Positions 1 through 10,000 of a DNA stretch of 40,227 nucleotides are shown here, piece after piece. Position 1 is the first letter of the stretch; the number at the start of each line of letters is the position of its first letter. The DNA comes from Verrucomicrobiaceae bacterium (lineage in GTDB: Bacteria > Verrucomicrobiota > Verrucomicrobiia > Verrucomicrobiales > V1-33). Where the stretch lies: positions 1 to 40,227 of the forward strand of contig JAIXPK010000426.1 in the NCBI GenBank assembly GCA_027486335.1, in the 5' to 3' direction. The notes beneath the pieces were generated by a model that made no database searches, had not been told where the DNA came from, and worked only from the letters and a program-made list of their open reading frames with translations. Position numbers and translations under genes: made by a program.

Positions 1-24
1 CATCCGAAGAAAAGCGGGAAGTGA
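1..24 (+). CDS. possible 3' end of rimP (partial)
   Basis: Frame 1 from the window edge is open for seven codons (HPKKSGK) and stops at TGA 22-24. rimP is the usual gene just upstream of nusA, and its product often has a basic tail, so this may be its last few residues. That rests on position only; seven codons cannot identify a family. The stop codon would lie in the loop of the hairpin annotated at 15-37. Confidence 0.3.
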   Translation, partial: HPKKSGK

Positions 25-37
25 TTCCCGTTTTTTT
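15..37 (+). terminator. intrinsic terminator or attenuator upstream of nusA
   Basis: CGGGAA (15-20), a GTGA loop and TTCCCG (25-30) form a perfect six-pair stem, followed directly by seven T at 31-37 and then GTTTTT. This is the layout of a Rho-independent terminator reading toward nusA. It ends 24 bases before the nusA ATG, so it would either separate nusA from the upstream gene or act as an attenuator of the cluster. The stem is short, so termination may be partial. Confidence 0.65.
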
Positions 38-60
38 GTTTTTACACCGCATCCACTTTT

Positions 61-1323
61 ATGACCAGCGAACTCCTGGCCGTCTTCGATTTCTACGAAA
101 GAGAAAAAGGCATCCCCCGCGACAAAATGGTGGAGGCCCTCGCCAATGCTATTCTGACAGCCGCACGCAAGGTCATCGGCCCAGCCCGCGAACTCCGCAT
201 CGACATCGATCCAGCTAAAGGAACCATCAAGGCCATCGCCAAACTCCTCGTCGTCGAAGAAGTCACCCTGCCCTACGAGGAAATCAGCATCGCGGTCGCC
301 CGCAAAATCGCCAAAAAACAAAAACTCGCCGCCGAACCAGTCGTCGGTGACGAAATCGACGTCGAAGTCACCCCGAACGACATGGGCCGCATCGCCGCCC
401 AGACCGCTCGCCAGGCCATGATGCAACGCATCCGCCAGGAAGAAAAAGAACTCATCTACAAAGAATTCAAAGACCGCGCCGGCGATATCGTCCACGGCAC
501 CGTCCGCCGCTTCGAAAAAAGCGATGTCATCATGGACCTCGGCAAGTTCGAAGGCGTCATCCCCAAAAAGGAACGCGTCACCACAGAAGACTATTCCATC
601 GGCGACCGCCTCCGCCTCTACGTCGTCGCCGTCGAAAACGGTGCCCGCGGCCCAGAAATCATCCTCAGCCGCGCCCACCCCAATTTCGTCAAACGCCTCT
701 TCGAAAGCGAAGTCAGCGAAATCGCCGACCGTACCGTCGAAATCCGCTCCATCGCCCGCGAAGCTGGCTACCGTACCAAAATCGCCGTCTTCTCCGCAGA
801 CCCAAAGGTTGACCCAGTCGGCGCCTGCGTCGGCATGCGCGGCGCTCGCGTCAAAAATATCGTCCGCGAACTCAACAACGAAAAGGTCGATATCATCAAG
901 TGGAGCGATGACCCCAAGGCCTTCCTCAAGGACGCCCTCAAACCAGCTCAGATCGGCGACGACAAAATCACCGTCGACCCAGTCAACCGCCGCGTCTTCG
1001 TCCGCGTCCGCGAAGAAGACCTCTCCAAAGCCATCGGCCGCCACGGCCAGAACGTCCGGCTCACCAAAAACCTCATGGGCTGGGACGTCCAGGTCGAAAA
1101 AGACGAAAGCGCCCACGAGAAATTCGAAGGTCGCGTCCACGGCGCCGCCTCCGACCTCGCCGCTCGCCTCGGCATCGACACAGAAATGGCCGAAAACCTC
1201 GTCCGCAACGGTCTCGTCAGCCCTGACGTCATCGCCACCGCCGAAGCAGAAGACATCGCCGGTATCCTCGACATCCCCATGGATACAGCCGAAAGAATCC
1301 TCGCCAAGGCCCGCGGCAACTGA
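61..1323 (+). CDS. nusA: transcription termination/antitermination factor NusA
   Basis: This 420-residue protein binds RNA polymerase and nascent RNA and modulates pausing, termination and antitermination. The N-terminal polymerase-binding part (about 1-130) starts MTSELLAVFDFYEREKGI. An S1 domain follows at about 140-205 (GDIVHGTVRRFEKSDVIMDL). Two KH domains follow, with GxxG-type loops GACVGMRG near 252-259 and AIGRHGQN near 325-332. The C-terminal stretch (about 355-420) is helical with helix-hairpin-helix character (LVRNGLVSPDVIATAEAEDI), as in NusA proteins with a single extra C-terminal domain. ATG 61 gives the canonical N-terminus; no Shine-Dalgarno motif precedes it. It is first in a same-strand block with infB and rbfA, as in most bacteria. 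Identification is secure. Confidence 0.97.
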   Translation: MTSELLAVFDFYEREKGIPRDKMVEALANAILTAARKVIGPARELRIDIDPAKGTIKAIAKLLVVEEVTLPYEEISIAVARKIAKKQKLAAEPVVGDEIDVEVTPNDMGRIAAQTARQAMMQRIRQEEKELIYKEFKDRAGDIVHGTVRRFEKSDVIMDLGKFEGVIPKKERVTTEDYSIGDRLRLYVVAVENGARGPEIILSRAHPNFVKRLFESEVSEIADRTVEIRSIAREAGYRTKIAVFSADPKVDPVGACVGMRGARVKNIVRELNNEKVDIIKWSDDPKAFLKDALKPAQIGDDKITVDPVNRRVFVRVREEDLSKAIGRHGQNVRLTKNLMGWDVQVEKDESAHEKFEGRVHGAASDLAARLGIDTEMAENLVRNGLVSPDVIATAEAEDIAGILDIPMDTAERILAKARGN

Positions 1324-1421
1324 CCCCTCCCCAACTCTCCAACCCTCCCGCGGCTCTTCCGCCCCTCTCAACAGCTCACACCAACGCTTTTCCCGCCCTG
1401 CCCGGATCCGCGACGCTACGC

Positions 1422-3641
1422 ATGCCCTCCAAACCAAAACCTTCCAGCGCACGGCCTTCAGACCCGGCCCCGTTCTCCCCGGCTAAGAAAGCCCCAGCCC
1501 GTGCCTCCACACCCGAAACCCCGGATGCACTCCCCAAACCCGTCCGGAAAACCGCGACGGAAATGAAAAGCGCTGCCCTCGACCTCCTCGCAGAAAAACC
1601 AAAACGCGTCCGCCTCAAACCAGGCGAAGCCGAAGCCGCTCAAGCCGCCACCCAATCCCCGGCCGCTCCAGCTTCCCCTCCCCCTCCAGTCCGCCAGGTC
1701 CTCTCCCTCATCGACGGCGACAACAAAATCAAACGCCGCCGCCCGCTCGAGCCGCTCCCAGCAGACCCAACGTCTGTCGCACCCGCTGATCAAGCCCCAG
1801 AGCCAGAACCGGAGCCAGAGCCAGTCCACGCCGCACCCGAATCCTTCGGCGACCCGGACAAAATCATCTCCATCAAACCTCCCATCATCGTCCGCGACCT
1901 CGCCGACCGCATGGGCGTCAAGGTCTTCGTCCTCATCAAGGACCTGATGGAACTCGACATCTTCGCCAACCCCTCCATCGCCATCGAAGCCGAAGTCGCT
2001 GCCAGAGTCTGCGAAAAACACGGCTTCCACTTCGAACGCGAAAAACGCAAGGAAGGCGGCGGGGTCCACAAGGTCGAAGAAATCATCGTCGCCCCTCCTG
2101 CCCCCGAAAAGGAAACCATCCCAGTCGAACGGCTCGAGCCACGCGCCCCCATCATCGCCTTCATGGGCCACGTCGATCACGGCAAAACCAGCCTCATCGA
2201 CTGCATCCGTAAAGCCAAGGTCGCCGCAGGCGAAGCCGGCGGCATCACCCAGCACATCGGCGCCTACTCCGTCGACCTCGACGGCCGCCGCATCACCATC
2301 CTCGATACCCCCGGCCACGCCGCCTTCACCGCCATGCGCGCCCGCGGCGCCCATGTCACCGACATCGTCATCCTCGTCGTCGCCGCCGACGACGGCATCA
2401 TGCCCCAAACCAAGGAGGCCATCGCTCACGCTAAATCCGCAGGCGTCAAAATCGTCGTCGCCATCAATAAGGCCGACCTCAAATCCGCCAACATCGACCG
2501 CGTCAAAACCCAGCTCCAGGAATACGGTCTCATGGCCGAAGACTGGGGCGGCGACACCATCTGCGTCCCCGTCTCCGCTCTCAAAGGCGAAGGCATCGAC
2601 GCCCTCCTCGAAGGCACTCTCCTCGAAGCAGAAATGATGGAACTCCGCGCAGACCCCAACGCCCCCTGCCGCGCTCTCGTCATCGAATCCCGCATCGAAC
2701 CAGGTAAAGGCCCCACCGCCACGCTCATCCCACAAATCGGGACGCTCAAAATCGGCACGCCCTTCATCTGCGGCCAGTTCTCAGGCAAGGTCAAAAGCAT
2801 GCTCAATGACCGCGGCCAGTCCATCAAGGAAGCCGGCCCAGCCACCCCAGTCGAAGTCATCGGCTTCGCTGGCCTCCCAGGCGTCGGCGAGGAACTCATC
2901 GAGATGGAAAACGAACGCAGCGCCAAACGCCTCGGCGAAGAACGCTCCGAAGCCGCTCGTCTCGAAAAACTCGGCGGCCCACGCCGCGCTTCCCTCGAAT
3001 CCCTCTTCGCCTCCGCCGAAGACGGTCAGCGCAAGGTCCTCAAACTCATCCTCAAAACCGACGTCCAAGGCTCCCTCGAAGCCCTCGTCACCCAGCTGCG
3101 CGAAATCAAATCCGATAAGGTCAGCCTCAACTTCGTCCTCGCAGGCGTCGGCCCCATCTCGGAAAATGACGTCCTCCTCGCCTCCGCCGCTGACGCCGTC
3201 GTCATCGGCTTCGGCGTCAAACTCGAAGGTAAAGCCGTCAAAACCGCCAAAGCCGAAGGCATCCAGGTCAAGCTCTACTCCATCATCTACGAACTCATCG
3301 ATCAGGTCAAAGAAGCCATGCTCGGCCTCCTCGACCCGGAAACCCGCGAGAAGGTCATCGGCCACGCCCAAGTCAAACAGGTCTTCAAAATCCAGCGCGG
3401 CCGCGTCGGCGGTTGCGTCGTCACAGACGGCCGTATCTCCCGCACCGCCCGCGCTCGCGTCCTCCGCGGCCGCCAGGCCGTCTACGACGGTGGCTTCCAG
3501 ACGCTCCGCCGCTTCCAGGACGATGTCCAGGAGGTCCGCAATGGCCTCGAATGCGGGATCCGCCTCGGCGACTTCAACGAATACGAACCCGGTGACGTCA
3601 TCGAGTGCTACGAACTCGAAAAGATCGCCCAGTCTCTCTGA
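1422..3641 (+). CDS. infB: translation initiation factor IF-2
   Basis: This 739-residue GTPase places initiator fMet-tRNA on the 30S subunit and promotes subunit joining. Residues 1 to about 140 are low-complexity, rich in Ala, Pro, Glu and Lys, as in the variable N-terminal region of the family. An IF2_N-like helical segment lies near 145-205 ([19 protein letters not shown]). The G domain has GHVDHGKT at 249-256 (P-loop), DTPGH at 295-299 and NKAD at 349-352. Domains II, III and IV follow, with the fMet-tRNA-binding C-terminus ending [20 protein letters not shown]. The ATG at 1422 lacks a Shine-Dalgarno motif. The 98-base gap after nusA is C-rich and holds no obvious signal. Confidence 0.98.
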   Translation: MPSKPKPSSARPSDPAPFSPAKKAPARASTPETPDALPKPVRKTATEMKSAALDLLAEKPKRVRLKPGEAEAAQAATQSPAAPASPPPPVRQVLSLIDGDNKIKRRRPLEPLPADPTSVAPADQAPEPEPEPEPVHAAPESFGDPDKIISIKPPIIVRDLADRMGVKVFVLIKDLMELDIFANPSIAIEAEVAARVCEKHGFHFEREKRKEGGGVHKVEEIIVAPPAPEKETIPVERLEPRAPIIAFMGHVDHGKTSLIDCIRKAKVAAGEAGGITQHIGAYSVDLDGRRITILDTPGHAAFTAMRARGAHVTDIVILVVAADDGIMPQTKEAIAHAKSAGVKIVVAINKADLKSANIDRVKTQLQEYGLMAEDWGGDTICVPVSALKGEGIDALLEGTLLEAEMMELRADPNAPCRALVIESRIEPGKGPTATLIPQIGTLKIGTPFICGQFSGKVKSMLNDRGQSIKEAGPATPVEVIGFAGLPGVGEELIEMENERSAKRLGEERSEAARLEKLGGPRRASLESLFASAEDGQRKVLKLILKTDVQGSLEALVTQLREIKSDKVSLNFVLAGVGPISENDVLLASAADAVVIGFGVKLEGKAVKTAKAEGIQVKLYSIIYELIDQVKEAMLGLLDPETREKVIGHAQVKQVFKIQRGRVGGCVVTDGRISRTARARVLRGRQAVYDGGFQTLRRFQDDVQEVRNGLECGIRLGDFNEYEPGDVIECYELEKIAQSL

Positions 3642-3725
3642 TCCTTCTCTGATCCCAACTCGGCAGCTCCGGCTGCGGACAGCTCCCGCCGTCCGCTCCC
3701 CTCACCGCCCCCTCGTGCCACCGCT

Positions 3726-4139
3726 ATGAAGAACCGCCAAGTCCGCGTGCGCGAGCTCCTCCAGCGCGAGCTGGGGGCCATGATCGCTCGAGACCACGCC
3801 TTCCCAGACGTCCTCGTCACCATCAACGACGTCGAACTCACCCCGGACCTCAAACACGGTAAGGTCTTCGTCGGCGTCATCGGCCCGGAACACAAAGCCC
3901 AGCACGTCGTCGATACCCTCAACCAGCGCCACGGCGAATACCAGACCCGCATCAGCCGCCGCGTCGTCCTCAAACACACGCCGCGTCTCAACTTCCACCT
4001 CGACACCAGCGTCGAACGCGGGGTCCGCGTCACCGGCATCATGGAAACCATCGACCGCCAGCTCGCCGAAGCCGCCGCCCTCGAAGCCGCCGCCGAGCCC
4101 CAGAACCCGGACCAGGCGCAGCCACCAGCCGCCGAGTGA
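3726..4139 (+). CDS. rbfA: 30S ribosome-binding factor RbfA
   Basis: This 137-residue protein has a KH-type fold and matures the 16S rRNA 5' end on 30S precursors, including during cold adaptation. Family hallmarks are the start KNRQVRVRELLQRELGAMI, the core VTINDVELTPDLKHGKVFVG and the KHTPRLNFHLDTSVERG strand. The last 30 or so residues are an Ala/Pro/Gln-rich tail (EAAAEPQNPDQAQPP) beyond the conserved core. It sits 84 bases after infB, its usual neighbour. No Shine-Dalgarno motif is seen before ATG 3726. Confidence 0.96.
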   Translation: MKNRQVRVRELLQRELGAMIARDHAFPDVLVTINDVELTPDLKHGKVFVGVIGPEHKAQHVVDTLNQRHGEYQTRISRRVVLKHTPRLNFHLDTSVERGVRVTGIMETIDRQLAEAAALEAAAEPQNPDQAQPPAAE

Positions 4140-4181
4140 AGCCACCCGCGCTTCCCTCCCCCGGCTCCCCCCCACCACGCC

Positions 4182-5177
4182 ATGTCCCTGCGCACCAACA
4201 CTTCCCTCGACGCCATCACCGCGGCCTGCCACGCCGCCTCGTCCTGCGCCGTCCTCTCTCACTTCCGACCAGACGGCGACGCCCTCGGCTCCACCCTCGC
4301 CGTCGGCATGGCCCTCGAAGCCCTCGGCAAACAGGTCATCTTCCTCAACGAAGACCCCGTCCCCTCTACCCTCGCCTTCCTCCCAGGAGCCGACCGCATC
4401 CGCCAACCCGGCACCGACCCCATCGACGTCGATCTCGTCATCGCCCTCGACTGCGCCACCTCGGAACGCCTCGGCGCAAACTGCCGCGCCGCCCTCGCCT
4501 CCGCACCCCAGTGGATCAATATCGACCACCACCGCTCCAACGAGGACTACGGCAACTGGCACTACATCGACTCATCCTCCCCAGCCACCGGCGAAATCGT
4601 CTACCTCTGGCTCTCCTCCTGCGGGCTCCCCATCACTAAGGCCATCGCGGAAAACCTCTACGTCGCCATCAGCACCGACACCGGCTCGTTCCAGTACCAG
4701 GGCACCACCGCCCGTACCTACGAAATCGCCGCCGCCCTCGTCCGCCTCGGCGTCGACGTCGCCGCCCTAAACCGCGCCACCTACGAAAACTTCCCGCGCC
4801 GTCGCGTCGAACTCCTCCGCGGGCTCTTCCAATCCATGGAAATTACCCACGACGGCCGCGTCGCCTCATGGGCCATGACCCGCGACATCATGGCCGCCTC
4901 CGGTGCCCTCCCCGAAGACTCCGAAGGCCTCATCGACCACCTCCGCGCCATCGAAGGCGTCATCGTCGCCGCTGCCTTCGAAGAACTCCCCGGCCCGGAA
5001 GGCAAAATCCGCCTCAGCCTCCGCTCCAAATCCCCTCAACTCGACGTCGGCCGCGTCTGCGCCCACTTCGGCGGCGGCGGCCACATGCTCGCCGCAGGCG
5101 CTCGCCTCACCGGCCCTCTCTCCAATGCCAGACAACGTGTATTCGAAGCCCTTGATGAAGCACTCGCTGCCTCCTAA
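4182..5177 (+). CDS. nrnA: bifunctional oligoribonuclease/PAP phosphatase NrnA (DHH family)
   Basis: This 331-residue DHH-DHHA1 phosphoesterase degrades nanoRNA (2-5 nt) and, in characterised homologues, dephosphorylates 3'-phosphoadenosine 5'-phosphate. The metal-binding motifs are all visible: SHFRPDGDALGS (26-37), ALDCATSERLG (88-98), IDHHRSN with the DHH at 115-117, and STDTGSF (164-170). The C-terminal substrate-binding DHHA1 motif GGGHMLAAG is at about 298-306. It occupies the usual slot between rbfA and truB. It overlaps truB by 23 bases in another frame, so the two are probably translationally coupled. Which activity dominates in this organism cannot be read from sequence. Confidence 0.95.
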   Translation: MSLRTNTSLDAITAACHAASSCAVLSHFRPDGDALGSTLAVGMALEALGKQVIFLNEDPVPSTLAFLPGADRIRQPGTDPIDVDLVIALDCATSERLGANCRAALASAPQWINIDHHRSNEDYGNWHYIDSSSPATGEIVYLWLSSCGLPITKAIAENLYVAISTDTGSFQYQGTTARTYEIAAALVRLGVDVAALNRATYENFPRRRVELLRGLFQSMEITHDGRVASWAMTRDIMAASGALPEDSEGLIDHLRAIEGVIVAAAFEELPGPEGKIRLSLRSKSPQLDVGRVCAHFGGGGHMLAAGARLTGPLSNARQRVFEALDEALAAS

Positions 5178-5904
5178 AGCCCGTCCGCCGGAAACGGAAA
5201 TCGACGGCGTTCTCCTCATCGACAAAGGTCAGGACATGACCTCCCACGATGTCGTTGCCGTCGCACGCCGCCGTCTCAACACCCGGAAAATCGGCCACTG
5301 CGGGACTCTCGACCCCATGGCCACAGGCCTCCTCATCCTCGTCGTCGGCAAGGCCACCCGCATCCAGGACCTCCTCATGTCCGAAGAAAAGGAATACGAA
5401 GGCACTCTCCGCCTCGGCATGTCCACTTCCACTCAGGACTCGGAAGGCGAACCCGTCGAAACCCGCCCCGTCCCCGAGCTCTCCCCCACCCAGATCTCCG
5501 ACGCCTTCTCCCACTACCGCGGCGACTTCTATCAGATGCCGCCCATGGTCAGCGCTATCAAAAAAGACGGGGTCCCTCTCTACAAACTCGCCCGCAAAGG
5601 CATGGTCGTCGAACGCGAGCCCCGCCTCGTCACCGTCTTCCACCACCAGATCAAAAACATCGCCCTCCCTGACATCGATTTCCGCGTCGTCTGCAGCAAG
5701 GGCTTCTACGTCCGCACCTACTGCCACGACATCGGCGAACGTCTCGGCACCCTCGGCCACATGGCCGCTCTCCGCCGCACCCGCAGCGGCAACTTCTCCG
5801 TCAACGGCACCCTCACGTTCCAGGAACTTAAGGAAGCCCCCGCCCAGGACATCCTCGCCAAGGTCCTCTCCCTCCGCGACGTCAGCCGTCTCCGCGGAGC
5901 CTGA
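5155..5904 (+). CDS. truB: tRNA pseudouridine(55) synthase TruB
   Basis: This enzyme isomerises U55 of the tRNA T-loop to pseudouridine. The catalytic aspartate is in GHCGTLDPMATGLL (Asp53 counting from ATG 5155). The motifs YEGTLRLG and VVCSKGFYVRTYCHDIG also match the family. I chose ATG 5155 because it puts the conserved DGVLLIDKGQDMTSHDVV about 18 residues in. ATG 5125 is in frame and possible; the open frame further upstream merely runs through nrnA. At about 249 residues it is shorter than the roughly 300-residue E. coli and Bacillus enzymes and appears to lack a C-terminal PUA domain. The start lies inside the end of nrnA. Confidence 0.95.
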   Translation: MKHSLPPKARPPETEIDGVLLIDKGQDMTSHDVVAVARRRLNTRKIGHCGTLDPMATGLLILVVGKATRIQDLLMSEEKEYEGTLRLGMSTSTQDSEGEPVETRPVPELSPTQISDAFSHYRGDFYQMPPMVSAIKKDGVPLYKLARKGMVVEREPRLVTVFHHQIKNIALPDIDFRVVCSKGFYVRTYCHDIGERLGTLGHMAALRRTRSGNFSVNGTLTFQELKEAPAQDILAKVLSLRDVSRLRGA

Positions 5905-5931
5905 CCCTAACTCCACCCGCTGTCTGCAGCC

Positions 5932-6864
5932 ATGAAGTCCCTGCACTCCATCGCAGACCTCGCCAGCCTGCCCGGCCCGCTCCACCTCGCCGCCGGCTTC
6001 TTCGACGGCGTCCATCTCGGCCATCAGGAGGTCCTCCGCTCCGCTCGCCTCGCCGCCGATTCCTCCGGCGGCTCCGCCGCGGTCCTCACTTTCGATCGCC
6101 ACCCCGCTACCATCATCCGCCCGGGCTCCGCTCCTCGCCTCCTCACCTCCACGCGCCACCGCACGCTCATCATGGAGCGTCTCGGAGCCGCCGCCGTCCT
6201 CGTCCTCCCCTTCGACGAATCCCTCGCCGCGCTCCCACCCGACGACTTCATCGGCCAGATCGTCCGCAACGCCCGCCCGCTCGGCAGCATCTCCGCCGGC
6301 ACCGACTGGGCCTTCGGCCACGCCCGCTCAGGCAACATGTCGTCCCTCGCCGCCATGGGCAACGCCGCCGGCTTCGCCGTCCACGCCGTCCCCCCAGTCA
6401 TCATCGACGGCGAACCCGTCAGCAGCACCCGCGTCCGTCTCGCCGTCGAAGCCGGTGACTTCTCCACCGCCGCCTCCCTCCTCGGCCGCTCCTACTCCAT
6501 CCTCGGCGATGTCATCCTCGGCCGTCAACTCGGCCGCAAACTCGGCTTCCCCACCGCCAACCTCGCCCTCGAATCCGAACAATTCCCCCCAGCCGGCGTC
6601 TACGCCGTCCACGTCGTCCTCGACTCCCAAATCCTCCCAGGCGTCGCCAACCTCGGCTTCCGCCCCACCGTCGACCTCTCCTCCTCCACCCGCCACTTCG
6701 AAGTCCACCTCCTCGACTTCTCAGGCGACCTCTACGGCCGTACCCTCGACGTCCGCTTCATCTCCCGCATCCGCGACGAGGTCCGCTTCGATTCCCTCGA
6801 CGCCCTCAAATCCCAGATCCAACTCGACGCCCACCGCGCCCACTCCATCCTCTCAGCCCTCTGA
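5932..6864 (+). CDS. ribF: bifunctional riboflavin kinase/FAD synthetase RibF
   Basis: This 310-residue enzyme phosphorylates riboflavin to FMN and adenylylates FMN to FAD. The N-terminal nucleotidyltransferase has GFFDGVHLGHQEVL at 22-35 (HLGH box) and the ISSTR-like motif as VSSTRVR. The C-terminal flavokinase has GRKLGFPTANL near 200-211 and the GVYAVHV strand. It starts 27 bases after truB and ends the cluster; rpsO and pnp, which often follow in other bacteria, are absent. Next on the genome are short inverted repeats and then the minus-strand beta-helix gene. No Shine-Dalgarno motif is seen. Confidence 0.96.
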   Translation: MKSLHSIADLASLPGPLHLAAGFFDGVHLGHQEVLRSARLAADSSGGSAAVLTFDRHPATIIRPGSAPRLLTSTRHRTLIMERLGAAAVLVLPFDESLAALPPDDFIGQIVRNARPLGSISAGTDWAFGHARSGNMSSLAAMGNAAGFAVHAVPPVIIDGEPVSSTRVRLAVEAGDFSTAASLLGRSYSILGDVILGRQLGRKLGFPTANLALESEQFPPAGVYAVHVVLDSQILPGVANLGFRPTVDLSSSTRHFEVHLLDFSGDLYGRTLDVRFISRIRDEVRFDSLDALKSQIQLDAHRAHSILSAL

Positions 6865-6870
6865 GCCCCC

Positions 6871-6949
6871 TCCCCAAAGTCACAGCACCATCCCTGTGAC
6901 CCCTCCCGGATGCGCCTCCCCAAAGTGGCACGGGCATCTTGCCTGTGAC
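6871..6949. repeat. two tandem copies of a palindromic intergenic repeat
   Basis: Both units begin TCCCCAAAGT and end CCTGTGAC: 6871-6900 and 6917-6949. Unit 1 holds the inverted pair GTCACAG/CTGTGAC. Unit 2 holds CACGGGCA/TGCCTGTG, a stem with one G-T mismatch. Bases 6921-6949 reappear at 24163-24191 with one difference in 29 positions, so this is a dispersed family. They lie between the convergent ribF and beta-helix genes and could serve as terminators. The rest of 6865-7030 shows no gene. Confidence 0.75.
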
Positions 6950-7030
6950 TTCTCCCGCCAGCGCCCTGTCCTTTTGCTTAGCCCTATTCCCCTGCCAGCC
7001 ATTCCCTTGCCACTTCCCCTCCACCCCGCC

Positions 7031-10000
7031 TCAAGGCCGCCGGAACCGGTAAAACTGACGCGCCTCCGCTCCAATCACCGGCGTCGGACTGCTCAAATCA
7101 GGCCGCGCCACCCAGCTCCCTAGCGTCCCGGAACTCTCCAGCGTCCACGCCCCATCCGTCCAGTAAATCCACGGCTTGCCCCCAATCTCCCCTAACCCCC
7201 ACCGCCCCGTCGACGGTGCCGTGAACGACGCCGACAACGCCCCGTCCAGCGAACAGTCACTCGAATCCACCGTGTTCTGATGCACTTCGATCGCTAACAC
7301 ATTCAGCGCAGGAGCCGCATTCAATACCGGCAGCCCGGCCCCGCTCAGCGTCACCGCATCATACGCCCGCTCATTCGCCCCGTTCCCCTGGAATCGGCTC
7401 GATAGCTGATTGTAGAGAATCGCCCCGCCCACATTCGTCCCGGAATCCAATCCCCACGAAATCGGACTCACCCTCGCCCCGTTCAGATACACCGCCGCCC
7501 CGTCATCCGCCATGCACTCGACCTTAAGCGACTGAATCTGCGCCGGATCCGCCACCGTGAACGTCCGCCGCGCATACACCGTCACCGGCCGCTCCGTGAT
7601 CGTCGTCCCAAACGTCAGCAACGCCCCCGTCGCCCCGATCGATCCCCATCCCATCGGTGCCGTCCGCGCCTTGTACCACGTCGCCGATTCCACAAACTCA
7701 GGATGCGTCCACGCCCGACTCGCCCCATCCGCCGCCGGCCACGGCGTCGCACTCGTCCACCCTCCCGGCGTCACCGCCGCATGATAACTCCACCCACCCG
7801 CACTCTTCCCCACTAACACCAGATCCGCCGGAGGCGGCCCCGACGGCGGAAAATACAGCAGCGGCGCTCCCGTCACCTCCCCATTCACCGCATCCTCCAG
7901 CGTCACCACAATCACCCCATGCGGATTCGGCACCGGCAACGCCACCGCAAACGTCTTCAGCGTCTCCCCAGGCACCCAGTTCACCGTCCCCGCCCCAATC
8001 GCCGTCTCCTCCTCCGATTCCACCTCCGCACGCCCAGCCACCCGCCACTTCACCGCCACCGCCCGCGACGAAAACGTGCTCAGCCTCACATTGAACGCCG
8101 CCGGCCACGCCGCCGTAGTCTCCTGTCGCTTCGCCACCGGAAAATCAATCCCCACCGCCGACCCCGGCACCGGCATGAACACCGCCAGCTGCTCCCCTTC
8201 ACTAGCCGGATCCCAGAGCGCATTCCCGCTGTCCTCCGCTCCATTCTGCGCCGCCAGATCCGCACTCCGCGTCACCCGGCTGTCCACCATCGTGAACCGT
8301 TCGTTCGACGCCGTCCACCGGCTGAAATCCATCGCCCACGCATCCCGGAAATAATTGTATAACAACAACGACCCGCTGCTCGTGATGTTCCCGATGTACT
8401 GGCTCGTCCCGGACCCGCTCGTCCCCGAATTGTTCCCGTAATTATCCCCGAACCGCGCCCCCACCATGTTCCCAATCAGCGCACAATGGTTCACCAGCGA
8501 CCGCGGCCCGCCATAACCACACTCCATCCCCTGCCCGCAGTTGAAATGCACGCCGTCGTAACTCCGCGGCACACGGTCCACCCCGGAATTCGAGATCGCC
8601 TCATGCACCGCATTCTCAAACCAGCACCCGTAGAAATTCACCGTCCCCGCCCCGTCAGCCCCCGTATCCACCCCGTCATCCTTCGTCCACCCCACCACCG
8701 TCTTCCTCAGATTGAACGTCCGCCCAGACGGCACCAGATACAACCCATCATTGTCCGCATCCAGAAACGCATCCGAATCCACATCGGTCCCCGGATCCGT
8801 CATCTCCAGAAACGCACACGAATCCATCTCCAGCGCCGGACAACTCTCCTGCTCTCCGCCAGTAATGCACCGCTGCGCCAGCACCCGTGTGAACAACAGC
8901 GACCCTCCCTTCGCCGCAAACGCCGCTCCTCTCGTCTGACTCAATCCCGTCGGCCCCACCAGCGCCACATCCGTCAGGCTGCACACCGCCCCCGGCGCAA
9001 CCGCCACACAAGGCTCCTGACTCCGGTGCGTCGGAAAATCCTTCGCCGGTTCCCCCGCCGGTGCCGTCCCGAACCAATTCTGATTCGCTCCCCAACAGCA
9101 GAAAATCGTCCCGCTCGCCGTCAGCTTCGCCACATTCGCCCCACTCTGCGGCTGCAGCCAGATCCCTCCCCACAACGCACTCGTGCTGTCAGGCGCAAAC
9201 ACCACCGGCGCACTCACCGTCCCGTTGATCTTCACCTCCCCTCCCGGCCTCACCCAGAACTCTACCCCTGGCGCACACCGCACCACCGTCCCCGCCCCAA
9301 TCGTCACCGTCGCCCCTGCCGCCACACTGATCGTCCCCGTCACATGAATCCGCGCATTGCTCCCCCAGTCCTGACTCGACGCAATCGCCCCGCTCCGCAC
9401 CGTCCAACTCGTCGTCGGCTCATAACTCACCGGCACCTCCGCCTCCAACCCGTTCACCGCACCATCAAAACTCACATCGCCCGCCACCGTCGCTCCTGCC
9501 AGAATCGTCGATCCCCACCCGCGCCGCACTAACACCGGATTCGCAGGATAATTCCCCGCCCGCACCACCCCATTCAGAAACAACGGATCCCCCGCCATCG
9601 CACCAGCACTCTCCCCCTTCGTCAGCCGCGCCACCACCGGCACCGGCAACCCCAGCGGATAAACCGCCGGTGCCATCACCGTCAGCCGCTGCCCCGCAAA
9701 CGCCGTCGGCGCATCCATCACCAGTCGCCACGGCCGCATCGTCGGAATCCCGTCCTCCGTGCTGCTCCGCTCCGCATTCCTCACAATGAACGCATACGTC
9801 TGCGTCTGCGGCGTCAGCGCAGGATCCGTCACCACCAGCTCATGATAACCAATCGCCGTCACCGGCGTCGCCACCCCCAGCGGAAACGCCGCCCCATCCA
9901 GAAACGCCGACGTCCCCGTCGCCGTTATCGTCACACTCGTCGCCGTGCGCGACCGATTCAGCGTCGTCGGCGTCACCGCCGCTCGCGACATCGTCGCACT

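Noticed and set aside
1458..2735. Long open frame (425 codons) antisense to infB
   Set aside because: It is the reverse of C-ending codons, giving a Gly/Asp/Glu/Val/Ala-rich product with no motif. infB is certain here.
5107..6321. Long minus-strand frame across truB and ribF
   Set aside because: Same composition artefact; both plus-strand genes have catalytic motifs.
8486..9532. Plus-strand frame opposite the beta-helix gene
   Set aside because: Arg/Pro/His-rich shadow of the Gly/Ala-rich minus-strand protein.
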